DNA of 64,000 nucleotides from Brevipalpus yothersi (lineage: Eukaryota; Arthropoda; Arachnida; Trombidiformes; Tenuipalpidae), in contig QZCP01000081.1 in the NCBI GenBank assembly GCA_003956705.1, positions 1-64,000 on the forward strand, given 5' to 3'. Both the position numbers and the translations under genes were made by a program. Positions 34,831-44,829 of this stretch are shown here, one piece after another (the stretch's first letter is position 1; the number at the start of each line of letters is the position of its first letter). The notes under the pieces were generated by a model. That model saw nothing but the letters and a program-made list of their open reading frames with translations, made no database searches and had not been told where the DNA came from.

Positions 34831-36114
34831 CAGTATCGGTAAAAAAATTTGAGACTTATATTTTCGCTTATTTCTCAGCAACGAGACAGAATTTTTACAT
34901 GAAATTTTCAGACAATCAAGATGAATAATAGAATGAGCGGATATGAGAATTTCAATATTTTGTGTGACCTCCTCGATTTTCTATGCAGCTCTCAATGCGT
35001 CTTTTCATGGACTCGATTAGTGAAGTGAGGTATTGATCGCTCAAACCATCCCATAAAAACTCAATTTTTTGAATTATATCGTTGATATCTTTGAAAACCA
35101 TCATTGAAAGCTCCAGTTTCATTAGTCCCCAAACATTTTCGATGGGATTAAGGTCTGGTGAGTTTGGTGGCCAGTCGATATGGACGATATTACGTAATCC
35201 CATGAATTTTTTAGTACTTTTCGAGACATGGCAAGGAGCATTATCTTGCTGGTAGAGAGATCCATCAGGATAAAATACTTTCATCATTGGAAGTGAAAAA
35301 TAATCTAAAGTTTCTTGATACACCTCAGAATTAATAGATTTTTTGCATAAGGTTAGAGCAGAAGTTCCTCGAGCTGAAATTGCCCCCCATACCATGATTT
35401 TTTTAGGAAACTTTGTTCTCTCAACGATTTTTTTCGATTTGCATAGAAGTTTTCGCTTGAATGAATACAAACTGAATGAGGCTTCATCGGAAAAGATAAC
35501 TCTTGACCAATCGAGACTGCGATATTTAAAACAGAATTCGAGCCGTTTTCGAATATGATCTGGTGTTAGTCGAGGCTTGCATGATGGACTTTTTCGTTTG
35601 ATTCCTAATTTTTTTAGAGTATTGCCTACTGTACGAATACATACATGTTTTTTTCCAGCAGTAACAAGTTTTGTAGCTAACCTAGAATTTGATAGTTGAG
35701 GGTTTCCGTGAGCAAACGTACCGAGTAATCGACGAGCAGAACCATCCAAACTTGGTTTCCGGCCAGATCCTGACTTTCTCCTGGGTCCGATATTCTCTTT
35801 CAACTTTTTTTTCATTCTAAAAACTGTAGCACGAGACTTCCCTGTAATTTTCGATACCTTTTCAACACAATTAGACACATTCTTCAACAAAAAAATGACT
35901 TCCGATCTTTCCCTCTCTTGTTTTGACATAGTGGTCAGAACAAACTCGATTTTGAATATGAGTCATCTCTCTGATTTAGCTGGTATTTTATAGTTGACAT
36001 GTACCTGACCTGCTGCTAATTCTAGGAAATTTTTATGCTTTTTCATCAAGCCGTTTGCGAGATAAGAGCGGAAAACATTGACCCGAAAAGTCTCAAATTT
36101 TCTTGCCGATACTG
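34831..36114 (-). mobile_element. Tc1-like DD34E transposon, apparently intact
   Basis: A 1,284-bp element. Its ends are inverted repeats starting CAGTATCGG; about 27 bp match, with two mismatches (positions 10 and 13). It is flanked by TA at 34829-34830 and 36115-36116, the expected target duplication. The paralogous gene at 30.4 kb shows the uninterrupted site (CCACCTACTTTCGCTGG), so the empty site is known. The element sits in the last exon of an F-box-family copy, opposite to its sense. Confidence 0.95.
34952..35929 (-). CDS. Tc1/mariner-superfamily transposase
   Basis: A single frame of 325 codons without stops. It catalyses cut-and-paste transposition into TA sites. Residues 1-110 hold the bipartite helix-turn-helix DNA-binding region, with a GRKP-type basic linker around residues 55-60. 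The catalytic core shows Asp148 (in VIFSDEASF), Asp229 (in YQQDNAPCH) and Glu264 (in PDLNPIENVWG). With 34 residues between the second Asp and the Glu it is a DD34E enzyme, the Tc1 class. The length is close to that of classical Tc1 transposases (about 340 aa). All three catalytic residues and the frame are kept, so the enzyme may be active. Elements able to supply this enzyme in trans would be found by searching for the CAGTATCGG ends. Confidence 0.95.
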   Translation of the reverse strand: MSKQERERSEVIFLLKNVSNCVEKVSKITGKSRATVFRMKKKLKENIGPRRKSGSGRKPSLDGSARRLLGTFAHGNPQLSNSRLATKLVTAGKKHVCIRTVGNTLKKLGIKRKSPSCKPRLTPDHIRKRLEFCFKYRSLDWSRVIFSDEASFSLYSFKRKLLCKSKKIVERTKFPKKIMVWGAISARGTSALTLCKKSINSEVYQETLDYFSLPMMKVFYPDGSLYQQDNAPCHVSKSTKKFMGLRNIVHIDWPPNSPDLNPIENVWGLMKLELSMMVFKDINDIIQKIEFLWDGLSDQYLTSLIESMKRRIESCIENRGGHTKY

Positions 36115-36836
36115 TACTTTCGCTGGCTTCCAGATCTCCAGTTGTTTGTTTGGTGTCGAAAAATTTCCAAGAACTCCCTAAAGATTCACTAAGCAGGATC
36201 TATGAGGCACTGGGTAAATTAGTGCGTATACCTGATCTTCACCAGTCTATGGTTAGGATTCTGGGATGAACTCTCGTTTCAAAAAAATCCAATTCATCGA
36301 CCAATTCCATGGTTTCCATTTGAATCGTTACACTTCGCATCATAAAGTGATTATTACTGATTATACAAGTTCGCCTGGAGAAACTCCATTTCCGAAGTCG
36401 AACGATCCTTATTATCCCATTAGAGCTATAATTTTCTTGAGTGTTCATGGTAGAGGCTTTTCCGAAGGATTTTCCTCTCACGTCACAGGTGTATCTGTGA
36501 CACGTGACATTTGGTATCATGATGTTTATTTCGAAGGTCTCAGGAAGTCATAAGTTATTAGCATTACTTTCGCAGGTGAAGATGTTGCATCTGCAGTCTG
36601 GGAGATGGAATACGAAGAAGAACCTTCGATAAGTGTAGTATCCGCAAACATTCAAGAATTCGAAGAAAACCTTGGGTTTCTAGTTGATGATTGAAAGTAC
36701 TCTTCTGTGTATTCTATCACTGTAATCTTTATTCTTGTAATAAAGTTTTTCGATAAGAGCGTGATATTTTGGTTTACATTTCATACGGAATGCAAGCAGA
36801 ATAGCGAGCAATACAAGTGTTGGTTCGGGGAGAGAG

Positions 36837-37355
36837 TCAGTCATCAAGGAAAATCTCTGGTTTGTATAGAGCGAGCTTTCGGCTATCCATCTGTTTCAAT
36901 ATTTCCTCTATCTCTTCTCGAGTATGTACGAATCTGCTCTTTGTGTTCACTGGCAGGATCAGGCAGTCACCATATTTGACGTGATCAGCAGGATCGATTC
37001 CCAGCAAACTTTCCTCGCAAATGGAACATTCCAGGTTGGATTTGTCGCACTCAGGGCCTTCTTTGACCACCTCATCGCGAAAGTTACAGAACAGATGGGC
37101 CTCATGACAGAAGAGAATCCATGGGCTGGACTCTATGTCGAGTAAGCCCACTACACTCGATACTTGGGTTTCCAGTAGCTCATCGGTCATCTTTTCATCA
37201 TCAAGATTGGCCAGCACTCGAGATTTGGACATGGTGAATTTCCTGATACGTAATTTGTCCGTCTCACTCATTCCTCTGGCCATAATCAAACTTTTTTTTA
37301 CAAGAGCAGACACAGCCCGACGTTTCGGGATAGCAATGGTTGGCGTACTAGTCAT
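36837..37355 (-). CDS. Unrecognised Cys/His-containing protein
   Basis: Open frame of 172 codons from the ATG at 37355 (the frame continues upstream to 37412 without an ATG). The N-terminus is basic and Ser/Thr-rich (IPKRRAVSALVKKS). The middle and C-terminal part contain FCHEAHLFCNF, CDKSNLECSICEES and DHVKYGDC, a spacing that could bind zinc (RING- or treble-clef-like), followed by a charged helix EEIEEILKQM. No signal peptide. I cannot name a family, and a missing 5' exon is possible. It lies in the unique DNA between repeat units and has no paralog in the window. Confidence 0.55.
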   Translation of the reverse strand: MTSTPTIAIPKRRAVSALVKKSLIMARGMSETDKLRIRKFTMSKSRVLANLDDEKMTDELLETQVSSVVGLLDIESSPWILFCHEAHLFCNFRDEVVKEGPECDKSNLECSICEESLLGIDPADHVKYGDCLILPVNTKSRFVHTREEIEEILKQMDSRKLALYKPEIFLDD

Positions 37356-37719
37356 AATGGGATCGCTAGTGGGGGAATCAAGACTTGACAACAGAGTAAT
37401 GGAGACAAACAAGGTGGCTAAAGACTTTCAGTGAATGTATACTGATACAAGGCAGCGCAAAAAATGGAAACAAAACACTGTTTTGAAAACAGGAGTGAGA
37501 ATCTTATATCTGATATTCTATAAGGAAGCTGTTGAGAGGAGACAGTGAGAGTGGAAAACTTGAAATAATTCGTATGCGTTATGCAGGCCATCTAGTTTTT
37601 GTACTCATCGCGCAGCTCTGAATCCCAAGTTTTGACTATCAGTCGAGTTCTAGTACATCCGAGTGTACTCACACATTATTTGTGAACAGACCTGGCTTGA
37701 GATGTTTTATATGTGTTTC
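37356..37719. other. Intergenic, no gene seen
   Basis: Between two minus-strand genes; about 360 bp with no open frame of note. Confidence 0.6.
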
Positions 37720-38207
37720 TTAGGGTGCGAGCCCGTAACCCTGTGGAGAGATGCAAGCAAAGGAAAAGTTAAAATGAAGAAATTAATGATAATCAAGTTA
37801 TGTCCGGGTATGTCCGGGTTTCCTTCCAACTGATCTCACCTCATCATGATTTGAGTCATGAGGCTCACTAGCAATATTCGAGGTACGCTGTGGAAGAATA
37901 AGTTTAATAAAATCAATCAATATAAAATATAACAAAATTTGATTCAAAAAAATATATATCTTACCATTGGATCCTCGATGGAGACTATAGTCTCCGATGG
38001 ACCTCCAACATCAGAAGCCGCAGTGGTAGTGGCAGTGGCAGTGATGGAAGTTGTCACTGAAGAATCAGTATTTATGGCTGTGTGGGTGGGTTGGGTGGTA
38101 CTCAAACTGGTAGCTACTGAGCTAACACTACGTTCAATAATAGTGGTGGTGGTGGCGGAGGAGGTTGCATTGGCTCTCGAGGTAGAGATGATGGTGGGAG
38201 GGCACAT
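37720..38207 (-). CDS. Small Ser/Thr-rich protein, three exons
   Basis: Exons 37965-38207, 37840-37887 and 37720-37740 join in phase 0 (donors GTAAGA and GTGAGA; acceptors ttccacag and ctccacag) and give 103 aa. The first exon is strikingly rich in Ser, Thr and Ala, with runs of four Thr and of ATSS type, and ends IVSIEDPM. The later exons are acidic and end HDSNHDE, then GYGLAP. The low complexity suggests a disordered or O-glycosylated stretch. There is no signal peptide, so further 5' exons are possible. The good splice sites support a transcript; function is unknown. Confidence 0.45.
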
Positions 38208-39485
38208 TATTGAAAAAATTAATCAAAAAAATCGAATTATTTGATCAATTAAACAATAAATAATTTAAATAGTTGAGGAGCACACAATCAATACACTCTG
38301 AGGAGATGATTTAAAAATGTAAACAATGTGTGCTCCTCAACGACAAGAGCCTAACGTTCATGGTTGACTCTCTCTACCCGGAGAATGGAATGAATCTTTA
38401 TATCATGATACCAGAACTCAGGGCGGCAGCTTTTCGAAAAGAACGACTATTCATCAGAGGTTTCATCAGAATCATCATCCAAATTTTTCAACGCTCACAC
38501 CGCACTAACCAATCAGCGGCTGATAGAGGCGCTTTCGAGCATTTTTTAATTGTCATATGTACTCGCAAATGTGAGGATCATTATCGAATGTCGAAGGAAT
38601 AGTCTGTTCCATTTTTATCTTCAAACTTTTTATAAATATTGTTGTACCGAGTACAAGCATTAAGCTACAATCTTGTCTTCGATTGGTTTCTTACTGACGA
38701 GGAAAAATTCTAGTCAGTTAGTAAATGTACTTCCAGATAGTATCAACCATTTACACTCTCTTCTGAGATGGTTCTTTCTCACAAATTCCACAAATATGAT
38801 TGCCATGGTAAAGAATTGATGAAAATAACCTTGTCGGTCTATGGAATTATTCCTGGAAGCACCTAATGTTATTGATAGCGATAATAACTGATAGTATTTG
38901 GTAGAATTTCATGATTGAAAAGAAATATCTTGGATCTCCGCACCAAGAAACATAGGAAACACTCGTCTTTATAACTTTAGTAAGAACACCAAATTACAGT
39001 AAATTCAGAGATTACCGATAATTTACTGAAAGTTCATCGGCTAGAAATTCAACAAGATGATCATCCCATGGCTCAAAGTAAATAAATTCAAAGTAAAGTT
39101 CAATTGAAGGGAGCGCGAACTGAGATAGCTATTAATAATTGATACATAATCAATAATACCTCACCGAGATACCATCGTTTTAAGAAGTGAAAACAGTTTA
39201 CCGTTACTTCAACATTACTTTCCCGCTCAAAGTTGATCGAAGGAAAAATGTCGTCTGTATGCGCAACTGCGGAATGAAACTTTTCTCATGATGAAATCTT
39301 GCCTTTCGATTTCATCATCTTTCAACGCTTTTATGCCAAAAATTTTATCCATGTTTGTCTTTCTTTACATCGGATTTAATCATCACTTAATCTTATCTGC
39401 ATCTTTTACTGTCCCTTCTCCTATTCTCTTGTGATTTAAGATACTCTTTGTGATCTACTGTCAGGCGATTTCCATCTGATCTCCA
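38208..39485. other. Repeat-unit spacer and upstream module
   Basis: Unique DNA to about 38580, then unit sequence homologous to 31560-31900, and from about 39180 the conserved upstream module of the next F-box gene. No gene seen; a frame at 38330-38602 has no signature. Confidence 0.5.
39219..39226 (+). promoter_or_regulatory. TTTCCCGC motif, E2F-like
   Basis: Third copy of the octamer in the shared module, about 260 bp before the ATG at 39486. The equivalent place before the 41.6-kb gene (about 41310) has lost it. Confidence 0.4.
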
Positions 39486-40880
39486 ATGAATCAGGACAAG
39501 GAATCCCTGAAGTTGCCTGCTGTTTCAACTGAATGGAAGGTAAGAAGATGGAGATTCAAGAGCCATTGAGGTTGTGTAAAAGGTGTAAAAGGATTTAATG
39601 AATGAATTCTTTCCTCTAGGATGATGATATGAATGTAGTTCTGGTGCAGCCCACCGTCATTCAATGTGTGTTCAAATATCTACCACCAATCGATGTCCAT
39701 CGCTGTAGGTTTGTGTGCAGAGCATGGTATATTGAAGCTCTCCGATGTCTTGGAAAGTGTCCAGCGGTAGAAACATACATGGTGGTGCAGGCAAATGTTT
39801 CACATGTGCTAAAATTTCTCATGTGAGTGAAATGAATGAATGTCATTGCAAAGATCGAACTGATTTCTCTGATATTTCACTAGGGCAACCGGAAAACTTG
39901 GCTTTTTGACCAGACTAGTATTGACCAGAGGTTTTAATGACCCTTGCTGGGGCTTTTTCTTGAATAGAGATGAATGCAAAATATCACCGAGAATAGGTTG
40001 TAGGTTCTTTCTGGAAGATTGTTTGCCAGAAATTTCCCAGGACAAATCCAGATGTGTTCCAGGTTTTTCTCTCATCATATGCAGTTATCAATTTGATCGG
40101 AGCGAGCTACTTTTGCTGTCTTCTAGATCTCCAGTTGTGTGTTTGATATCGGGTTTTTTCTGTGGAATCTCGAAAGATTCAGAAAGCAGGATCTATAAGG
40201 CACTGGGTGAATTAGTTCGTACACCTAATCTATACCAGTCTATGATTCATGCTGGGATGGGAACTGGTTTCAAAAACTGTTCCAAATACGTCGATGAAAG
40301 CCATGGTTTCCATCTGAATCGTTACATTTCTCACCATAAGGTGATCATCACTGATTACAAGAGGCCACCAGAAGAAACTCCATTTCCGATTCCAGACGAT
40401 CCTAATTATCCTGCTAGAGCTATCATTCTTTTGAGCGTTCATGGCAAAGCTAACTTTGAATTAGCAGAAATGTTCAAAGAATGTTCAGATGAATTTTCTT
40501 TTGACGTCACAGATGTATCTGTAACGCATAATATTTGGTATCATGATGTTGATTTCGAAGGGTTCAGAGAATCTGATTTTATCAGCATCACTTTTGCGGG
40601 TAGAGATGTTGCATCCGCAGTTTGGGAGATGGGATACGAAAAAGAACCATCGATAAGTGAAGTATCTGCGAACATTCGAGAATTCAAAGAAAGCATCAAG
40701 TTCCCAGTTGATCAAAGAGTGATTGGTTTCTTTTGTTTCTCTGTTGATTGGGAACCGGAAACAGTATACTCTGAAATATTGTCACTGGTTGATGAACAAT
40801 TTCCTTACATCAAGCGTTTCTTCCTCCCCTTTGCTATCTGTCACAAACCTCACTTGCGGTTACATCTGGTCCGAGTCTGA
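39486..40880 (+). CDS. F-box/FIST_C protein (copy 8)
   Basis: Exons 39486-39539, 39620-39822 and 39884-40880 give 417 aa. The first exon is short (MNQDKESLKLPAVSTEWK). The F-box is at about residues 22-70 (LVQPTVIQCVFKYLPPIDVH, RFVCRAWYIEALR). FIST blocks: NRDECKISPRIGC, RCVPGFSLIIC, FHLNRYISHHKVIITDY, YPARAIILLSVHGK, FDVTDVSVTHNIWYHD, ISITFAGRDVASAVWEM, QRVIGFFCFS and the terminal RLHLVRV. Same sub-family as copies 7 and 9. All frames and splice sites are intact. At the post-F-box junction the codon is Met (AT/G), where the relatives have Lys. Confidence 0.88.
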
Positions 40881-41579
40881 ACGCAATTCTTGATCCATGC
40901 CTTTAATAATGCCAAGATGTATCCTAACCCATTTTTATTGCCTTTTATTGAAGTCTTTTTCAAAAGGTTAACTTCCTCAAGTCCATCTATACCATCTTCA
41001 TTTAATCTTTTCTCTTTTTTTAATTAATGTATCCTTTTAGGTATTCAGAGGTTTCACTTCCTTTACTAACACAAAACTTAAGTGTAACTTAGTCTAAAAA
41101 TTAAAAAAAAATTCAGTCTAATGATTGAATCAAATACTTATCATCATTGTTTCGGGTTATTTGCTACATAGAATCGTTTATCAATGACAAAAAATGTGAT
41201 CAATGAATTAGCACAATAAAAAGTCAAATCATTACAGTATGTCAACTGTTACTCACTATAGGTGATTTCCATTAGCGTTGAAATACGCTGTGAAAATACA
41301 GGGTGTTCAATAATCAACGCTCAAAGTTAATCAAAGAAAAAATGTCGTCTGTATGCGCATCTGCTGAATGAAACTTTTCGCTTGATGAAATCTTGCCTTT
41401 CGATTTCATCATCTTTTCAACGCTTTCATGAGAAAATTTTTATCCATGTTTGTCTTCTCTACATCGGATTTAGCCCTCACTTAATCTTATCTGCATCTTT
41501 TACTGTTCCTTCTCCTATTCTCTTGTGATTTAAGATACTCTTTGTGATCAATTGTTTGGCAATTTCCATCTAATCTTCA
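40881..41579. other. Repeat-unit spacer
   Basis: Unit sequence shared with 31180-31520 and 43260-43620, then a truncated upstream module (from about 41310) that lacks the TTTCCCGC block. No gene seen. Confidence 0.55.
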
Positions 41580-42977
41580 ATGAATCACGACAAAGAGTCC
41601 CTGAAGTTGCCTGCTGTGTGCTGTGACGAAGATGTATCAATTAAATGTAAGGTAAGAAGATTCAAGAGCCATTGAGGTTGTGTGAAAGGATTTAATGATC
41701 CAATTCTTTCCTCTAGGATGATGATATGAATGTTGCTTTGGTACAACCCACTATCATCCAATGTGTATTCAAATTTTTATCACCAATCGATGTCCACCAC
41801 TGTAGACTTGTTTGTAGAGCATGGTATATAGAAGCTCTTCGATGTCTCAAAAAGTGTCCAGCGATAGAAACATTCATGGAGGCATCTGGATATGTTAGAA
41901 AAAAGATGAAATTTCTCAAGTAAGTGAGATAAATGAATATCATTGGAAAGATTGAGCTGATAAATCTGATATTTCACTAGAGCAAAGGGAAAACCTGGCA
42001 TTTTGATGGAATCGGTCTCAAAAGATTTCGGAGTCGATGCTATATTATATTCTCCCTGGGGCTTTTTTTTGAATAGAGATGGATGCAAAATATCATCTAT
42101 AGTAGGATCTTACACCTTCAAGGAGGATCGTTTGTCAGAAATTTCCCAGGACAAATCCGGATGTGTTTCAAGTTTCTCTCTTATCTCATGCGACTGTGGA
42201 TTGTATCATCATCAGCTTTCGCCGTCTCCTATATCTCCTGCTGTTTTTTTGAGATCGAACTGTTCTTTCAAAGAATCAGAAAGCAGGATTTATAAGGCAC
42301 TGGGTAATTCAGTTGGTACACCTGACCTATACCAGTCTATGATCCATGCTGGAATGGAAACCGGTTTTAAAAACCATTCTAAATTAATCGTCAAATTCCA
42401 TGGTTTCCGTTTGAATCGTTACATTTCGCATCATAAGGTGATTATAACTGATCATAGGAGACTGCCTGGAGAAACTCCATTTCCGAATCCTGATGATCCT
42501 AAATATCCAATCAGAGCTGTTATAATTTTGAGCGCTAATGACAGAAGGTCCCATGAATTAGCAAAAGTGTTTGAAAAGTTTTCCGAAGGATCTTCTTTTG
42601 ACGTGACAGATGTGTCTGTAGGACGTGACATTTGGTATCATGATGTGCATTTCGAAGGTTTCAGAGAGTCTAAAGTTATCAGCATTACTTTTGCAGGTAA
42701 AGATGTTGCATCTGCAGTCTGGGAGATGGAGTACGTAGGAGAACCATCGATAAGTGAAGTATCTGCAAACATTCGAGGATTCAAAGAAAACCTTGGGTTC
42801 CCAGTTGATGATAGAGTGATCGGTTTCTTCTGTTTCTCTCGAGATTGGGACACAGGCTCAGTTTACTCTGACATATTATCACTTATTGATGAACAGTTTC
42901 CTCGCATCAAGCATTCCTTCTTCCCTTTTGCCGTCGATTATAAGCCTAACTTACGGTTACACCTGATCCGAATCTGA
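41580..42977 (+). CDS. F-box/FIST_C protein (copy 9)
   Basis: Exons 41580-41651, 41717-41919 and 41981-42977 give 423 aa. First exon MNHDKESLKLPAVCCDEDVS. The F-box is at about residues 28-75 (LVQPTIIQCVFKFLSPIDVH, RLVCRAWYIEALR). FIST blocks: NRDGCKISSIVG, GCVSSFSLISCD, FHGFRLNRYISHHKVIITDH, YPIRAVIILSAND, FDVTDVSVGRDIWYHD, ISITFAGKDVASAVWEM, DDRVIGFFCFSRDW and the terminal RLHLIRI. The frame is intact throughout. The upstream module has lost the E2F-like octamer, so its expression may differ from that of copies 7 and 8. The core aromatic after ITD is His here, Tyr in the sister copies and Trp in the older ones. Confidence 0.88.
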
Positions 42978-44249
42978 TAACACGATCCTCGATTAAATAT
43001 CTGTGAGAATGTCGAGAATGTTGATGTGTGAAAAAATGACGCCTGTTTGCGCAACTGAATGAAACTTTTGCTTGATGAAATCTTGTTTTTCGATTGATCT
43101 TTTTCATGCTTTTATGAGAGAGTTTTATCCATGTTCGTATTTTTTGACTCGAAATTATGCCACAGCTTGATCTTATCTACATCGTTTACATCAAGCGTTT
43201 CTACCTTTCCGTTGCTTCTAGTTACAAAACTCACTTACCGTTACATCTGGTCCGAATCTGAACGCAATTCTTAATTCATACTCATAACAATATCAAGAAG
43301 TATTCTACTTCATTTTTATAACCTTTTTATTGAAAATTTTTCGAAACATTGACTTTCTCATTTCCATCTCTACCATTTTTCAATTCTCTCTTCTTTTCTC
43401 ATTTAATGAATCCTTTTAGGTGTTTGAAGGTTTTATTTCCTTTACCAACACAAAACTTAGTGTAACTTAGTCTAAAAATTTAAAAAAGACTTTCAGAGAC
43501 TCATAATTAAATCAGATACCTATCATCGGGAATGAGGGTTATTTGCTACATAGAATCGTAGATCACTGACAGACAATATGATCAAATTTTGATGAATTAA
43601 TGAACAAAAAAGTCAGATCAATGTCTCATTTGTTACTTACAATAGAAAACTCTTTATAAGCAATAAAAGTCACTCGAGAAGCATTGAGTTTCAATCTTGT
43701 CTCCAAATGACTCTTCTTTGGAGAGCAAAAATTCCTATTGGTTGATTTTGGTTACCTTGCGAATAGCATCTACCATCTACCATTCTCTTTGTGAGGTGAA
43801 CCTTTCTCACAATTCTCACAAGAATGATAAAAGAGAAGTGCCAAAAATATTCCTGTGGGTCCATTAAATGCGATTTGAGAGCTCTCAATGTACCGTAATG
43901 TTACGAAGAAAAATAATTGATGAGGAAATTGTTCCCAATCTGTAGAATAATTTTACTAGAATTTTATGATTTAAGAAAAATTATTGGGACCATTCCATTG
44001 GGGAACAAGAAACTCCCGCACATACATCTATAATGAAATTCGTTTTGATAACCTTTAAATGTATGTTTTGAAAGAGATTCGAGAGCTATTTATTCAGAAT
44101 GAGTAGGAAATAGATATAAAGCTGCTTAGAAAAATAAATCCATAGGATGATGATACTGATGGATTCATCTCATTTGGAAGTGAAAAATTGCACTTTGGTT
44201 CGCTATTAAGTGAAAAAATTTTCATGACTCTTCTAAAACGAGAGAAGTT
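42978..44249. other. Unit spacer with internally deleted copy
   Basis: Contains the collapsed copy at 43020-43261 (separate entry), then spacer homologous to 31180-32150. No other gene seen. Confidence 0.55.
43020..43261 (+). pseudogene. F-box-family copy collapsed by an internal deletion
   Basis: 43030-43190 matches the upstream module of the unit (AATGACGCCTGTTTGCGCAA and following), and then jumps straight into the last codons of the gene: YIKRFYLSVASSYKTH, LPLHLVRI and a stop at 43259-43261. Everything between, first exon to the FIST region, is missing. Near 43181-43191 the repeated TACATC suggests deletion by short homology. Confidence 0.75.
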
Positions 44250-44829
44250 TCACTTGGACCTCACGAGCTGCTTGATGTAATAGTCCTTACGATACGCAAG
44301 GGAATAGATTTTCTCCTTAGTTTTTTCACTAGTTTCTGGGAATATTTTGGAATAAATTTTCATTATCGCCTTCTTGTCACTATGGTTGAAATTGGTCCGA
44401 CGACTTTTTGTTGGTGGATGCATCGCTTTCACACGATCTAGATCCTTACGAGATGAATATTTGTGTCGATACATTATTGCTCGCATACATTTGAGTGGCT
44501 TCACAAAGTACAATTGCAGAATACAGTAATGCTCTTTTTCCCCTCCTCTCAAAAATTGGAGAAACAAATCCAGAACTATAGCATCACAGCAGAGAAGATA
44601 TTTGTCTATTTTTTCCATATCGGATGGAATTGGAGGCAGAATTGGAACGACCTCTTCTCCCTAATTAGCATGAATAAAATCTATTAACCTTGATGAATGT
44701 ACTAGCAAGCAAATTACTTACGAATTTAGAGATATCCTGGGGCTGAGAACTTTGAGAACGACTGGCCAAAATCTCTCCATCGGACTTGACCTCTTCAGCT
44801 TTATCCATCCCACTAAATGATCCTCCCAT
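44250..44829 (-). CDS. Companion protein of the F-box unit (copy B)
   Basis: Exons 44722-44829 and 44250-44660 join in phase 0 and give 172 aa, paralogous to the gene at 32.15 kb. The first exon is diverged (MGGSFSGMDKAEEVKSDGE); the second is conserved: DMEKIDKYLLCCDAIVLDLF, KPLKCMRAIMYRHKYSS, KKAIMKIYSKIFPE and TKEKIYSLAYRKDYY, with a longer basic end IKQLVRSK. The function is unknown. Both copies keep the frame and intron positions, so purifying selection is likely but not tested. Confidence 0.65.

Larger units (their letters stand above)
34187..36694 (+). pseudogene. F-box/FIST_C pseudogene split by a Tc1 element
   Basis: Closest to the 29.8-kb gene. The exons correspond to 34187-34268 (broken: an extra short segment creates a TGA after ten codons), about 34338-34540 (F-box intact, LLQPTVIECEFKFLPPIDVH) and a last exon starting about 34602. 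This last exon is interrupted at 34830 by the transposon and resumes at 36117. After the insertion there is a small insertion near 36251-36258 that shifts the frame, a TAA in place of a sense codon near 36550 (the SEVISIT segment), and the homology stops at 36694, so the last about 50 codons including the HLVRI terminus are missing. The upstream module is intact. Several lesions besides the insertion show a dead gene. Confidence 0.85.

Noticed and set aside
37939..38244. Val-rich plus-strand frame
   Set aside because: It is the shadow of the Ser/Thr-rich minus-strand exon, whose splice sites fit and which is the better call.
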